From the NCBI GenBank assembly GCA_036939755.1, contig JALLAZ010002103.1:1-13960 (forward strand): a stretch of DNA of 13,960 nt, read 5' to 3'. Origin of the DNA: Stephanodiscus triporus. Lineage: Eukaryota > Bacillariophyta > Thalassiosirophyceae > Thalassiosirales > Thalassiosiraceae. A program made the translations under genes and the position numbers. This document shows, in pieces, positions 1 to 8,227 of the stretch; the first letter of the stretch is position 1, and each line of letters starts with the position of its first letter. Under the pieces are notes generated by a model. That model was not told where the DNA came from. It was given only the letters and a program-made list of their open reading frames with translations, and made no database searches.

Positions 1-42
1 TTTTGTGTTTTTGTGTTTTTGTGTTTTGTGTCTTTGTGTTTT
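1..42. repeat. T/G microsatellite
   Basis: Imperfect tandem copies of a short T-rich unit, TTTTGTG or TTTTTGTG, run from the first base to about position 42. It is simple-sequence DNA and I see no coding role for it. The array may continue beyond the left edge. Confidence 0.85.
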
Positions 43-382
43 CAGGAATGCTCCAATGACGTGGCTTCTCTCTGAGTGTTCCCGCCAAATAATACAGTCG
101 GAATCGTTTCTAGATGGACAGATGGGGACGGTGATCATGGAATTACCTAGGTAGGTCTTCCGTTCGGGCTCGACAGCACCATGCTTCGCTGACTGCCGGG
201 TTAGTAGCAGTAGTTAAGCAGCGAGGCTAAATAAGGGCAACCAACAACGGCGAGAGCAGCACAACAAGAGGGATAGTAGTAATCCCCCGCGTCTAACGGA
301 AGTGCGACCTGAGCAAAAAAACGGAACAAGCCAAACTTTTAAGGACAGGTACTTTGGGGCTCGGTAACAAAATCCGAGCATT
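43..382. other. Intergenic stretch, nothing recognised
   Basis: About 340 bases of mixed composition. No reading frame here resembles a known protein and I see no RNA gene or clear inverted repeat. It lies upstream of the broken frame that starts near 383 and could hold that element's 5' part or promoter, but nothing in the sequence shows this. Confidence 0.5.
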
Positions 383-1651
383 ATGAAGAGGACCATCAAC
401 AAGGGCATAACCAAAATGAACTACTTGTGCGGTCTGGGCGGCGGGACCGCCCCAGCGCCAACATCAACCCAAGATGACTACGAATTGGTAAACGACGGGG
501 CATCCATCAATTCCACTCAACATCCTGGCCGGTGCAACCCACGGCAGACAGGACGGGGGGCGCTCCAGTTAAGGGGGTCTCCAAGGGCAAAACCAACGGG
601 GGGGGGAGGCACCCCAACAATGGGGACACGGGCAAGGGGGAATCCCAAACGAAATCCGCAACGACGGGGTCCCTGATGACATCAGGAGCCAAGTCATGGG
701 CCCAGGACCGGGGGGGGGGGGGCGCAGGGCACAACTGGGGGGGGGGGCACAGTTCAATATACCTGATGAGGAAGAACACCCCGAGCGCAACGCGCCGGGG
801 GGGGGAATAATGGCATGGATCACCCAGATCGAAAACCGCAACGAGGACTCCCTCATCGAGCACGAACTCGATTGGCAGGGAAGGGTTGAAGGGGTTCACC
901 AGAAAAGCACGGCATTTCGTGACCAAGCCATCAACCAAACAACGTTCCGTGCGTTTGCCTTTATGAAAGGGAAATCCCCAGCAGTGCACATGGTGCACTC
1001 AGTGGGCCAATTTTACGGAATTTTGGGCTGTCGACGTGCAAGGCAAATGCATTGGATTCATTGGCGATAGAGGACACGGATGCAACCGGTTCCTATCGTT
1101 CTACCAGCAAATAATGTGTGAGTATGGACAAGGGTCCAATCCTTCAACAACACAACAAGCTTCACCGCCTACTATGGCAACCACAATGCCCATGTGTGTC
1201 GTGGAATTCGTCAATGCCCAGGGAGGAGGATGCCTCCACCACCAACTACGCAAATTTGCAAAGGACAAAATTGACGGTGGCAGCACCCAAGTAAAAGCTC
1301 AGAAATGGCAACTCATGTTGGACTGGTGCTGTTTTGCGGTGGCACCAGAACAAGGACAAAGAGGCATGACTATCCTCAACATTGGGACTACAGACCCAGC
1401 GCTCTGCCAAGACCCCGGAATTTTTTGACTGGTGCAACCAACACCTACTGATCACGCTCGGGCCAGCACTACAAGCAAACAGGGAACACGCACAAGGAGG
1501 TGGGGGATGGGACCTGCACATCGTGCAGCAAATCACCTCCAACATGGGACAAAGTTTCATGGCAGGGGTGCAATTGCGCCCACCAGTTGGCGAGCACTGG
1601 ATCCATGCCTCCTCACTCCATCCACACAGCTCTGGAAGATGGGCTTATTAA
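383..1651 (+). pseudogene. Decayed unidentified protein-coding frame
   Basis: A coherent protein-like signal runs along the + strand but changes frame at least twice. A frame covering 696-1070 (FRAFAFMKGKSP, then a hydrophobic FYGILG) passes near 1027-1036 into another (GKCIGFIGDRGHG, to 1428). That passes between 1382 and 1425, at a C4 or T6 run, into a third (PEFFDWCNQHLL), which ends at a stop at 1651. Read together these give about 300 residues without internal stops. The 5' third (540-810) is broken by G runs of 9 to 13 bases and its frame cannot be followed. The composition (Trp, Cys, hydrophobic spacing) looks like a former protein and not like a chance frame. I do not recognise the family; a repeated diatom gene or mobile-element protein is possible. 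It meets the 3' end of the minus-strand LINE tail to tail near 1570-1650. Confidence 0.42.
598..805. repeat. Cluster of long G homopolymers
   Basis: Four G runs lie within about 210 bases: 598-606 (9 G), 710-722 (13 G), 737-747 (11 G) and 797-805 (9 G), all on the + strand. They fall inside the broken frame 383-1651 and make its phase there unreadable. They could be real slippage tracts or miscalled lengths. Confidence 0.8.
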
Positions 1652-2380
1652 CAATTTAACTGGCTATATTCTGCCTATGCACATGCACGCCAAAATAGTG
1701 GGCAATAGTTTTGAGCCCGACCTCATCAAGATCAAGAACATCCATGGAGTTTGGGGTACGACCACGTACCATCTCAAAGTTTCAATGGCACCTCTTGCAT
1801 ATGCCAGGTGGTCCGTATATGAAACCTTTCTAGACTTTTCAAACTCACCGGTGACAAGTCCATGTCTTGCTTCCAAACAGCAGGATCGATTGCACGGTTG
1901 CTTTGTAAAACACACCGCACACACGGGGGGAGGCATTTTGTTCCCACATCATCCATGAGAATCTCACCCAGACACCACGTGCCTTTTTGAGGTTGCCTCA
2001 AACTGCCTTGGAGTCATTGTCATCATGGGCTAACAATCTATCCAGGTATTTAAATACTTCCACCCTTTCTAAATCGTCATCATATGCTGTAAATGTCTGG
2101 CAAAGAGATAGGTGCACGCGTTCAGCCGCCATATGCTGCTCTTTCCTCGCCACCCCATTGCAGTATCATAGTAGCTGCCATTCATGGCGGCATATGATAT
2201 CTGCAGCCCACATCTGTCACACTTTGGCAGCGGAAGGGACCCTTCCACTGGGCAGCATACAAGATTCTGGGGGTGGCATCGAAGAAAGTGTGATCAGAGA
2301 ACAGCTACAGAGCATGCTATGCCCACACAAGCTGGAACTGGACAGACATAGGTTCCGGTGGTGTCTGCAATAGCTTGGTA
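1570..2380 (-). pseudogene. LINE C-terminal region with C2H2-like finger, broken
   Basis: After the RT, a C2H2-like finger remnant lies at about 2360-2190 on the minus strand. It reads YVCPVPACVG, then SHFLRCHP, then EGSLP and KCDRCGLQ. Next come VEVFKYLDRLLAHDDND (about 2060-2000), an in-frame TGA, NLKKARGVW, a one-base shift, then FYKATVQSILLFGSKTW (about 1900) and DLDEVGLKTIAHYFGV (about 1720-1680). The end is close to NKPIF...RRHGSSARQ at about 1650-1585. From memory, this block order after the RT is shared by LINE families in diatoms and fungi; I could not search to confirm. The finger probably helped recognise nucleic acid. The boundary with the opposite-strand frame ending at 1651 is not resolved. 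Confidence 0.65.
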
Positions 2381-2410
2381 TATGACAGCTTCATGCTCAA
2401 TGGTCAATTC

Positions 2411-3661
2411 TCAATTGAGAATAAATGACCAATAGGTGTCGTGCTGCATCTCTAGGTGGCTTTGGAGGGATCCCACCACTAGGCTCATGCCAATGTTGCA
2501 CCCCACCCAATGATGTTTCGCGGTGGGGTTGACTGGTCCGTACTGTTGTGTGTGGTATGCTTCTTCCATGTGGGCTTGCCGTATCTTCCCATGGATGCAC
2601 ATCATGACTTTGGTTTTGTCAGGGTTCATCCTGAGGCTGATGCTTTCAAAGAGGATCACAAGTACATTGAGGGCGCTCTGCAGCCAGATGGGGTCACTCA
2701 ATCTGACCAGCCCGTCATCTACAAAAAATGCCACAATCTCCCTACTCGCCTCATCGAATTCCCTGCATGCGGCCTCTTTGCTCAGTGTCTGTCAAAGCCA
2801 CTCCCTTATCACTGCATCAACTCAAACATTAAACATGACACTAGATAGTGGACCCCCTTGGATCATGCCCCGATAGGCATGAAACAGTTTCCCCAAACTA
2901 CCCCTAGCATGAAGACCATCTCCTCCACCTGATCCCAGAACATTGCCTGGAGGCAAAGGAGTTTGGGACCGACCCCATACCCAGTCATGATAGCAAGACA
3001 TTGCTTGCGGTCCAGATGGTCATATGCCTTCCTCAAATCCACAAAGACTTGGTACAATGGCTCTTGCTCCATCCAGGCCAGTTGTTGTGCTAACGTAGCC
3101 TCAATTGTCGCCGTTCCCATCCCACGCTTCAGCAGCCCTCCATAGAGGCATGGGTGAAACTCAATGGCAGCCAGGTGGCACACCATGATTTTTCCTTCAC
3201 CTTCCAGCATGGGTCAAGTGGGCCTATTCCTCAGAAATTGCCTCTACCCTTAAGCAGCAGGACAATCACCATCCAACTCATTTGCTCCGGAATCTCCCCA
3301 CAATCACAAATGTTCGGATCAACTCAAGGAAGACCCACCACTTGTCACCAAGGGTCAATTCACTGCCGGGGTCCTCCTTGGCAGTCAGCCTTCTCTTCAC
3401 GCTGTATTGCATCAAGCCACTGCCTTCAGATGTCAGATGCTCGGCCTTCATACCGGAAGCCCCACTGGCTCGTCCATTCTTTAACCCCCTCACCATCTTA
3501 CGCACCTCGGAATCAGAGGGCAATCCGTCTGGAATCGCGAAGGAGGGGAAGTTATATGGGAGGGGAGGCCCCAATGGGGGCGCCTTTGCATACAGATCCA
3601 CCCTTTCGGCCATCTGTTTCACCATCGTGTCGGGGCACGCAAGTGGGGGCCGGTCCTTCAC
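2411..3661 (-). pseudogene. LINE reverse transcriptase domain, broken
   Basis: Fragments of a non-LTR reverse transcriptase appear in the correct order. The N-terminal block at 3661-3278 holds a typical linker (GLPSDSEVRKMVRGLKNGRA) and the KAEHL region. Motif A, VFVDLRKAYDHLDR, lies at about 3010-3051 with its catalytic Asp at 3037-3039. Motif B, GMIQGGPLSSVMFNV, lies near 2830-2872. Motif C, FFVDDG, has its Asp pair at 2714-2719, followed by MNPDKTKVM. At least three frame changes (between 3278 and 3210, near 2863, and between 2830 and 2734) and several stops separate the blocks. The retained catalytic residues show that the parent was active. This copy cannot make a full protein. Confidence 0.85.
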
Positions 3662-3698
3662 CGACCAATATCACCCCTTAAGGGTGCGCCACGCCTCT

Positions 3699-4296
3699 TC
3701 ACATCACCAGCACCCAGGTGGCTTTCAATCTCAGTTGCCATGTTCGCGGCACATTGTTTGCGATCCGTGGCAAGGGAAGCTTTAATCTGCCACCCCAACT
3801 GATGGGCAACGCACAGCGGCAGGTTGCCGGTGCGGCAAGATTGATGTTTAAATTTAAATCACCAAGCAGGATGGGTAGGCATCCCCGAGGGCACGCTTGC
3901 CACGCCTTTTCGACGTGCATTAATGTTGCTGTTAGATTGTTTGGCGTGATGTAACACTCCATGATGTACCAACAAGTGGCGCCCAAAACAAGCTGAAATG
4001 ACAGCATGTTTGGCCCACACATCTCCACCTCTTCAATCTCATATGTTTCACTAGCCCTCCAAAAGAGGCTAATCCATCCTTGCCACTTGCTCGGCGCATG
4101 GGTGGATTGGACGTTGTAACCGCTGCTCCAGCGCATCTCTTGTAAGACTCCACAATCAACCCCCATGAGCTTCATCACTCACTAAGCAACTGTCCAATTC
4201 TCCATTGTGACCACTTTGTATGTTATGATACAATGCGACCGTGAACGACCCACTACCTTCAGCTCGTGAAGGCGGTTCTGCTGCTGTCGCAGCCAT
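3699..4296 (-). pseudogene. LINE endonuclease domain (EEP/APE type), broken
   Basis: The endonuclease/exonuclease/phosphatase domain that nicks target DNA for target-primed reverse transcription. A leader from the ATG at 4296 runs into a strand-like segment (FTVALYHNIQSGHNGEL). A frameshift near 4170-4190 then leads into the next frame, which contains VDCGVLQEMRW (the position of the catalytic Glu), RWSSGYNV, EEVEMCGPNMLSFQLV and ILLGDLNLNIN. The last includes the GDxN metal/phosphate motif, with GDLN at about 3852-3863. The final His motif of the family is not visible because the frame degenerates after about 3800. The frame is open at 3699-4178 but the upstream shift makes it non-functional. 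Identity as an EEP endonuclease is clear; activity is not expected. Confidence 0.8.
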
Positions 4297-5055
4297 GGGA
4301 TTTTCCGTGGAAAAGCCAAAAAATTCATAGCTAAGCGAGGAACCTATGCGCCGGCCACTAACCCGGGATGCTTGTCAAACTCCACCCCCCAACCAGTCTA
4401 GCGGAGTGTGAGAGCATTCCCACGGTTACCTTTAGAGATAAAATAAAGGACATCAGCAGTTACCATGGTTTGATGTGCTACGTTGGCCAGACGCAACACC
4501 GTTGTCTGGGAGTATATGCTGCATTATGGATACTAGGATACTATTATGGATAATTTGAAAATTATCCATAATAGGTAGGTCCGACAGATCCTCAACGCCC
4601 AATGCAGACTTTGAGTTGGTGAGACAAAGGATGCCCATGCCAGGAATATATGTCATATCAATCTCTGTATCCTGTACCTGCTCCATTTTCCCATGGATTC
4701 ATCACTCTAAGCTACGAAGACTAATGTTGGAGCTAAACAAAAACATGGTAGGATTGACTAAATACTTCCCTATTCATCTTATTTACAATTTTAAAGACGG
4801 CGCAAAAATAAAAGCTAAGTCATTGATGCCATCATCATGAGTCAATGATCTTGTTAAAAATTGTCCTTGTATTTTCATTTGAGAGCGGTGGATTCTAATC
4901 AGCGGGGATTGGAATACCACCATTTTTGCTCTTGCTTTCTCTATTTTGTACATTGGTGCTGTGCCCCACAGCTTTTCTCATCAAACGACCTAGATTCATG
5001 GACAATATGGACATGAAAATGTGTTTGATGTGCCCGACAGCTTTCAATAGATCTG
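4297..5055. other. AT-rich intergenic DNA
   Basis: About 760 bases between the LINE remnant and the 3' end of the ankyrin/EF-hand/kinase gene. It contains a perfect hairpin at 4541-4574 and otherwise only short unsupported frames. The part next to 5056 should include the 3' untranslated region of the kinase gene and may include a small last exon (see the candidate intron at 4990-5063). Confidence 0.5.
4541..4574. repeat. Perfect 16-bp inverted repeat (hairpin)
   Basis: The arms at 4541-4556 and 4559-4574 are exact reverse complements (left arm CTATTATGGATAATTT) with only two bases between them. A partial extra copy of the arm, GCATTATGGATA, lies just upstream at 4521-4532. It could be the centre or end of a small inverted-repeat element or simply a cruciform-prone sequence. 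No gene is attached to it. Confidence 0.85.
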
Positions 5056-5063
5056 TTACTCAC
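4990..5063 (-). other. Candidate intron 5 near the C-terminus
   Basis: A strong donor, G|GTGAGTAA, lies at 5064/5063, exactly where the kinase domain ends, and matches the other donors and their phase. A possible acceptor (GAATCTAG ending at 4990) would replace the last two residues with a short basic tail ending at a TAG. Without splicing the stop is the TAA at 5058-5056. I cannot decide between them. Confidence 0.3.
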
Positions 5064-7424
5064 CTACAGCCCTGAGCTGCTCCCACACCCCTTCGGCTGT
5101 CGCTGATCCATCGAGATTGACAATGGGGACGTGCTCCTCGCGAAGAAAATCGATTGTTAATTGATGATATTTGTGATAAGTTCGTATTCGCTCCAGCGCG
5201 GTATGGATGTTGTCATCGGCTCGACCACCGGTTTTGCCGCGCGCCAGAATCCGTTCGATGAGGACGGTGTCGTGACAGTCTACGTGCAGAGCCAATTCAG
5301 GCTTGCCACACATTGCGACGAGATCTCGTGCATTTTCTGCAGAGCGAGGGAATCCATCAAGAAGGATACGCTTGCCAGGGTAGTCTAAAGACAAGATAGA
5401 ATGATTAGTTTTCACCAGCCGAGAGATATGCTCACAATTACCGGAGGATTGATTCATGTAAAAGCACATATCCCCAAACCTCTCCTCACCTTTCATTTTC
5501 TTTTGCATCAGAGCAACCATAATGGCCGAAGAAACTAGGCCTCCACTCTTCATTATCGATTCCACCTGCTTACCCAAAAGTGTCCCAGCTTCTACTTCCT
5601 CCCTCAACATATTGCCACTCGATAAATGTACGACCCCACACTCCTTTACTAAACGATCGCTTAACACGCCTTTGCCCGACCCTGGCCCTGCATTGAGCGT
5701 AGGACGACCTTATTATTAGTCGACCGGGCGTAAGTACATAAAAAGACGTAAGAATGTCCAACTCACCTCCCACCACAAGAATTATTCTCGCGGGACTTCC
5801 TTGCAGAAAAAGATCACTGTGCTCAACAAATTCTGATGAAAGACGGCAAAAAAAAAGTTCACCAACCGGGTAGATCGATTTCAGACAACCCAAAGGAGAT
5901 CTGCCGCACGAAAAGTACTTAAACACTCCCGGACGTATTTTCTCTCACCTTCCTTATCAATGTATCCATTGTCATCCTCATCCACCACCTTGAACAAGTT
6001 CCTCACGTAGTAATCCTTCGGCTCGTGCCCGATGCCGTGCAGTAGCGCCTTGACGTCCTCCCAATCGAGGGAACGCTTGCCGTCCCTCGTCTTCGCGTAC
6101 TGCTCGAACAGGTCGAACAGCGCCTCGCGCTCGATCGATGCATTCTCCTTGCCGTACCTTGCCCCGTACTTCAACAGCAGTTCCACGCAATCCTTGTGGC
6201 CGTCGAACTGCGCGTCGTCGAGGGGCTTGCCCCCCCATCGATCGACGACGTTCACGTCCGCCCCGTTCTGACAGAGGTATTCGACGACCTTGTAATGCCC
6301 GTTCCCGGCCGCGAGGTGCATCGCCGTGCGCATGTCGTAATCCCCGCCGTTCACGTTCACGTTCCCTAGCCGCAACAGCGTCGCCACCTCCTCGACGTCC
6401 CCCTCGCTCGCCGCCGCTATGAAGTTCGTCGCCTGGGAGGAGCTGCCGAACGTCCCCCCCTCGCCGCGGAGGTACTCGACGCAATCGAGGTGCCGATGAC
6501 GATGGGCGTCGTCGAGGGGACTGCCTCCCCACCGATCGCTGCGATTGATCCGAGCCCCGCTGTTCACGAGGAATTGGCAGATGGAGAGATGACCCTCGGA
6601 GGCCGCGATGTGCAGCGCCGCTGTTCAACGAAACGAAAAAAAAAAAACGAAAAAAAAAAAACGACGGATATGGGAATGAGTCTTCCCTTCCGAATAAACG
6701 ATAATCGTCGTCGCGCTAGTTCCAACCCGCCGTCCCTCCTCCCCCCTCGGGGGGGGGGCGCGCACGACGACGCCGAGACGGTGGCCATACAAANGGGCGC
6801 GCCGGGGGGGGGGAGGGGGGGCGGGGGGGGGACACGCGTCGCATACTACGGCAACTCACTCCTGCGATCGTAATCGCGAAAATTGACGATCTGCCCCCGT
6901 CGACGGACTATTTTCCCCACCTCCTCGACATTTCCAAGCGCGACCTGGTGGAGGAAACGACAACCCTCCGCGAAGTCGTCCGCGGGCATGTCGATGTGCT
7001 CCCTGCACATGTCGTCGAGGTCGTCGCCGCCGCCGCCGCGGGGGTCGAGTCTCCCGTCGCCGTCGTCGTCGAGTCCCTCGTCGTCGGCGGGAGGGGGATG
7101 GTAGGACCGTCGCCGGCTATGCTGCTGCTGCTGCTGCCCTCGCGGCCACCTCGGCCGATGCCGAGCAATGCGATGAGCGGCACTCGAGGGGGGGAACACG
7201 ACGGCGGCGTCATCGACGGCGCGCGACGACGACGACGACGACACGTGGGGGAGGGCGAGGACGAGCGACGACGACGAGGCGCGACGGACGACGGGGTCGT
7301 CGTTCGGATCGCAACAACGACTACGACGCGGATACGACCACCGCCACCGACGCGCGAGATCGATGTGGGCGGCGGAGACCTGCCTGGCCAGCAGCGACCT
7401 CGCCGCGAGGGTGGATGACAGCAT
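5056..7424 (-). CDS. Ankyrin repeat / EF-hand / adenylate kinase fusion protein
   Basis: Five exons on the minus strand (7424-6860, 6620-5949, 5832-5767, 5687-5490, 5384-5056) join to a 609-residue protein. The ATG at 7424 opens a basic leader without acidic residues until about residue 22 (MLSSTLAARSLLARQ), suggesting mitochondrial import. A low-complexity Ser/Arg/Gln/Asp stretch follows. Two ankyrin modules span about residues 160-345, each with RTA(L/M)H(I/L)AA and DRWGG(S/K)PLDDA. A degenerate EF-hand precedes a canonical one with loop 402-413, DEDDNGYIDKEE. Adenylate kinase features follow: P-loop GGPGSGKG 434-441, LSSGNMLR 456-463, LLDGFPR 508-514 and short LID RGKTGGRADDN 549-559. Kinases of this class convert ATP plus AMP to two ADP; UMP/CMP use is also possible. 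Calcium control through the EF-hand is inference. Splice sites are read from sequence; no transcript was available. Confidence 0.8.
5385..5489 (-). other. Intron 4, stop-free and in frame
   Basis: Donor GTGAGG at 5489 and acceptor CTTGTCTTTAG ending at 5385; 105 bp, phase 1. Removal gives MKDYPGKRILLDGFPRS, the normal family spacing. The intron has no stop and is a multiple of three, so retention would insert 35 residues between the NMP-binding part and the kinase core. Confidence 0.82.
5688..5766 (-). other. Intron 3, inside the P-loop
   Basis: Donor GTGAGT at 5766 and acceptor CAATGCAG ending at 5688; 79 bp, phase 1. It splits the second Gly codon of GGPGSGKG. Joining the exons gives a perfect adenylate-kinase P-loop, so the splice is well supported. 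Confidence 0.88.
5833..5948 (-). other. Intron 2, the fusion junction
   Basis: Donor GTGAGA at 5948. The acceptor TTTCATCAG ends at 5833 and is preceded by a run of nine T and further pyrimidines; 116 bp, phase 1. Splicing gives Glu at EF-loop position 12 followed by Phe, the family consensus, and stays in frame into the P-loop. If retained, a stop at 5881-5883 ends the protein before the kinase. A second possible acceptor (GGCAG ending at 5901) would give a 48-bp intron and end at the same stop; I consider it weaker. Confidence 0.75.
5949..7424 (-). other. Exons 1-2: leader, ankyrin modules and EF-hand
   Basis: Exon 1 (7424-6860, 565 nt) ends in AGG-A before GTGAGT. Exon 2 (6620-5949, 672 nt) starts after TTGAACAG, and the split codon A|CG gives Thr in the textbook ankyrin start DYDRRTALHIAASEGH. 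The two ankyrin modules look like an internal duplication about 95 residues long: both have a Gly-Asn/Gly-Asp VEEV helix, then a DYD(R/M)RTA helix, then DRWGG(S/K)PLDDA. This part is GC-rich. Exon 1 carries simple-sequence runs (GCTGCTGCTG giving poly-Gln, TCG/ACG runs) that vary easily in length. Confidence 0.75.
6621..6859 (-). other. Intron 1 of the ankyrin/EF-hand/kinase gene
   Basis: Donor GTGAGT at 6859 and acceptor TTGAACAG ending at 6621; 239 bp, phase 1. Splicing restores an unbroken ankyrin repeat. On the + strand the intron contains long G runs (about 6740-6830) and the only undetermined base in the window, an N at 6795, so its true length is uncertain. Confidence 0.8.
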
Positions 7425-7687
7425 GATCCTCCCCTGGCTGGATGGTCGGTTAGCTCGGTTTTGTGCGCGTTTAATTAAAAAATAGAAGAAAGATTCGGAA
7501 CTTCCGAGGATGCTTTTTAGCTCAATTGCGTACGTACGTACCTAGGAACTCATAACAAATCACGCGGTTGGATTTATCATCCGGGGGCGGGGGGGAGGCG
7601 GCCAGGTTTTATGCCCGAATAGAGAGGAGCGAGTTTTATCTCTTTTTTTGCATTCATTCTTCACACTCTCACAAGGACAACAACATC
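7425..7687. promoter_or_regulatory. Divergent promoter region
   Basis: 263 bp separate the ATG of the ankyrin/EF-hand/kinase gene (minus) from the ATG at 7688 (plus), so both promoters must lie here or overlap the genes. It contains a 12-bp perfect palindrome GTACGTACGTAC at 7530-7541, directly followed by CCTAGG, and a pyrimidine/CA-rich leader just before 7688. No TATA box is evident. Shared regulation is inferred from the arrangement only. Confidence 0.55.
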
Positions 7688-8227
7688 ATGCCGCCCTGCA
7701 AAGTCCGAGCCGCCAGCCGCGCCACGACGCTGCGGAAGATGACGTCCTCCTCCCTGTCGGAGGACGACATGACGAACGCATCCCCCGTCATGATCGAGTG
7801 CGCGCGCGGCATGTCACATCGCGCCTGGGAGGGAATGCCCCTGACAAGCGAGGAGATACGGGACGTCGTCAACTATTTGCGCAACGTCACCCCTGCCCCC
7901 GCCGTCGACGACGACAGTAATGACAACATCATCGATTGGGTCGCGCTCGAGGGACTCCTGTCGGAGGTCGTGCACGTCCCTCACGTGGATTGGGACGTCA
8001 CGGGGACCAACTCAACCAGGCTCGCGGAGATACTTCTACCCGACGGCGGCGTCGGCGGCGGCCTGACGACGTCCCGTTTCGCACGTCAGATGTTCGAGCG
8101 GATACTGCACGAGGGGAATTGGGACGGAGCGTCGGCGCACGCGGCTTCGTCGTCGGCCGACGAATCGTCCTCGGGGGGTGGGGGTGGGGGTGGGGGTGGG
8201 CGCAGGCCGTGGGCGGTGTTGGTCACG

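Larger units (their letters stand above)
1570..4296 (-). mobile_element. Decayed non-LTR (LINE-type) retrotransposon
   Basis: Reading the minus strand from about 4296 down to about 1570 gives, in the usual LINE order, an apurinic-type endonuclease, a reverse transcriptase, a cysteine/histidine finger and a C-terminal region. Each piece is recognisable, but they lie in different frames separated by stops and single-base shifts, so the copy is dead. An ATG at 4296 followed by an Ala-rich leader is a plausible start for the EN-RT reading frame. No separate ORF1 is visible upstream (4297-5055), so the copy is probably 5' truncated or ORF1 has diverged beyond recognition. No poly(A) tail or target-site duplication was identified. 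The domain order, with a finger after the RT, fits LINEs I know from diatoms and filamentous fungi. The clade was not determined. Confidence 0.85.
5056..5832 (-). other. Exons 3-5: adenylate kinase domain
   Basis: Exon 3 (5832-5767) begins with EFVEHSDLF, finishing the EF-hand helix, and runs to RIILVVGG. Exon 4 (5687-5490) begins PGSGKG and covers the NMP-binding part. Exon 5 (5384-5056) begins with Tyr of YPGKRILLDGFPRS and carries the short LID and C-terminal helix. The domain is about 180 residues, the size of short-LID adenylate or UMP/CMP kinases. The usual Asp/Glu of the LSxGDxLR motif is Asn460 here. Base composition is near balanced, unlike the GC-rich exons 1-2. Read alone it would lack an ATG before the P-loop, which argues for fusion. 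Confidence 0.8.

Noticed and set aside
4453..4686. 77-codon minus-strand frame with an ATG (contains YIPGMGILCLTNSKSALG)
   Set aside because: Protein-like in part and possibly a retroelement fragment, but too short, isolated and unmatched to call.
5056..5667. A separate adenylate kinase starting near 5667
   Set aside because: A start there would lack the P-loop, which is supplied by the upstream exon after removing the 79-bp intron. No ATG precedes the P-loop in the upstream exon.
5881..6567. A stand-alone ankyrin/EF-hand gene ending at the stop at 5881
   Set aside because: It would end the EF-hand with Gly at position 12 and an unrelated tail. The GTGAGA donor at 5948 and the TTTCATCAG acceptor give a consensus EF-hand and an in-frame path to the kinase. 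Kept only as a possible intron-retention product.
5978..6628. Long Arg-rich minus-strand frame of 216 codons
   Set aside because: It is a GC-rich frame shadow of ankyrin exon 2, with low-complexity Arg/Gly/Pro content.
6883..7418. Plus-strand frames opposite exon 1 of the ankyrin gene
   Set aside because: They are antisense shadows made of Val/Ala/Arg/Ser runs from CG-rich triplets, with no domain.
7568..7687. Upstream start of the P-loop-like gene at 7568
   Set aside because: The codon there is TTG. The first in-frame ATG is 7688, after a leader-like pyrimidine/CA-rich stretch.
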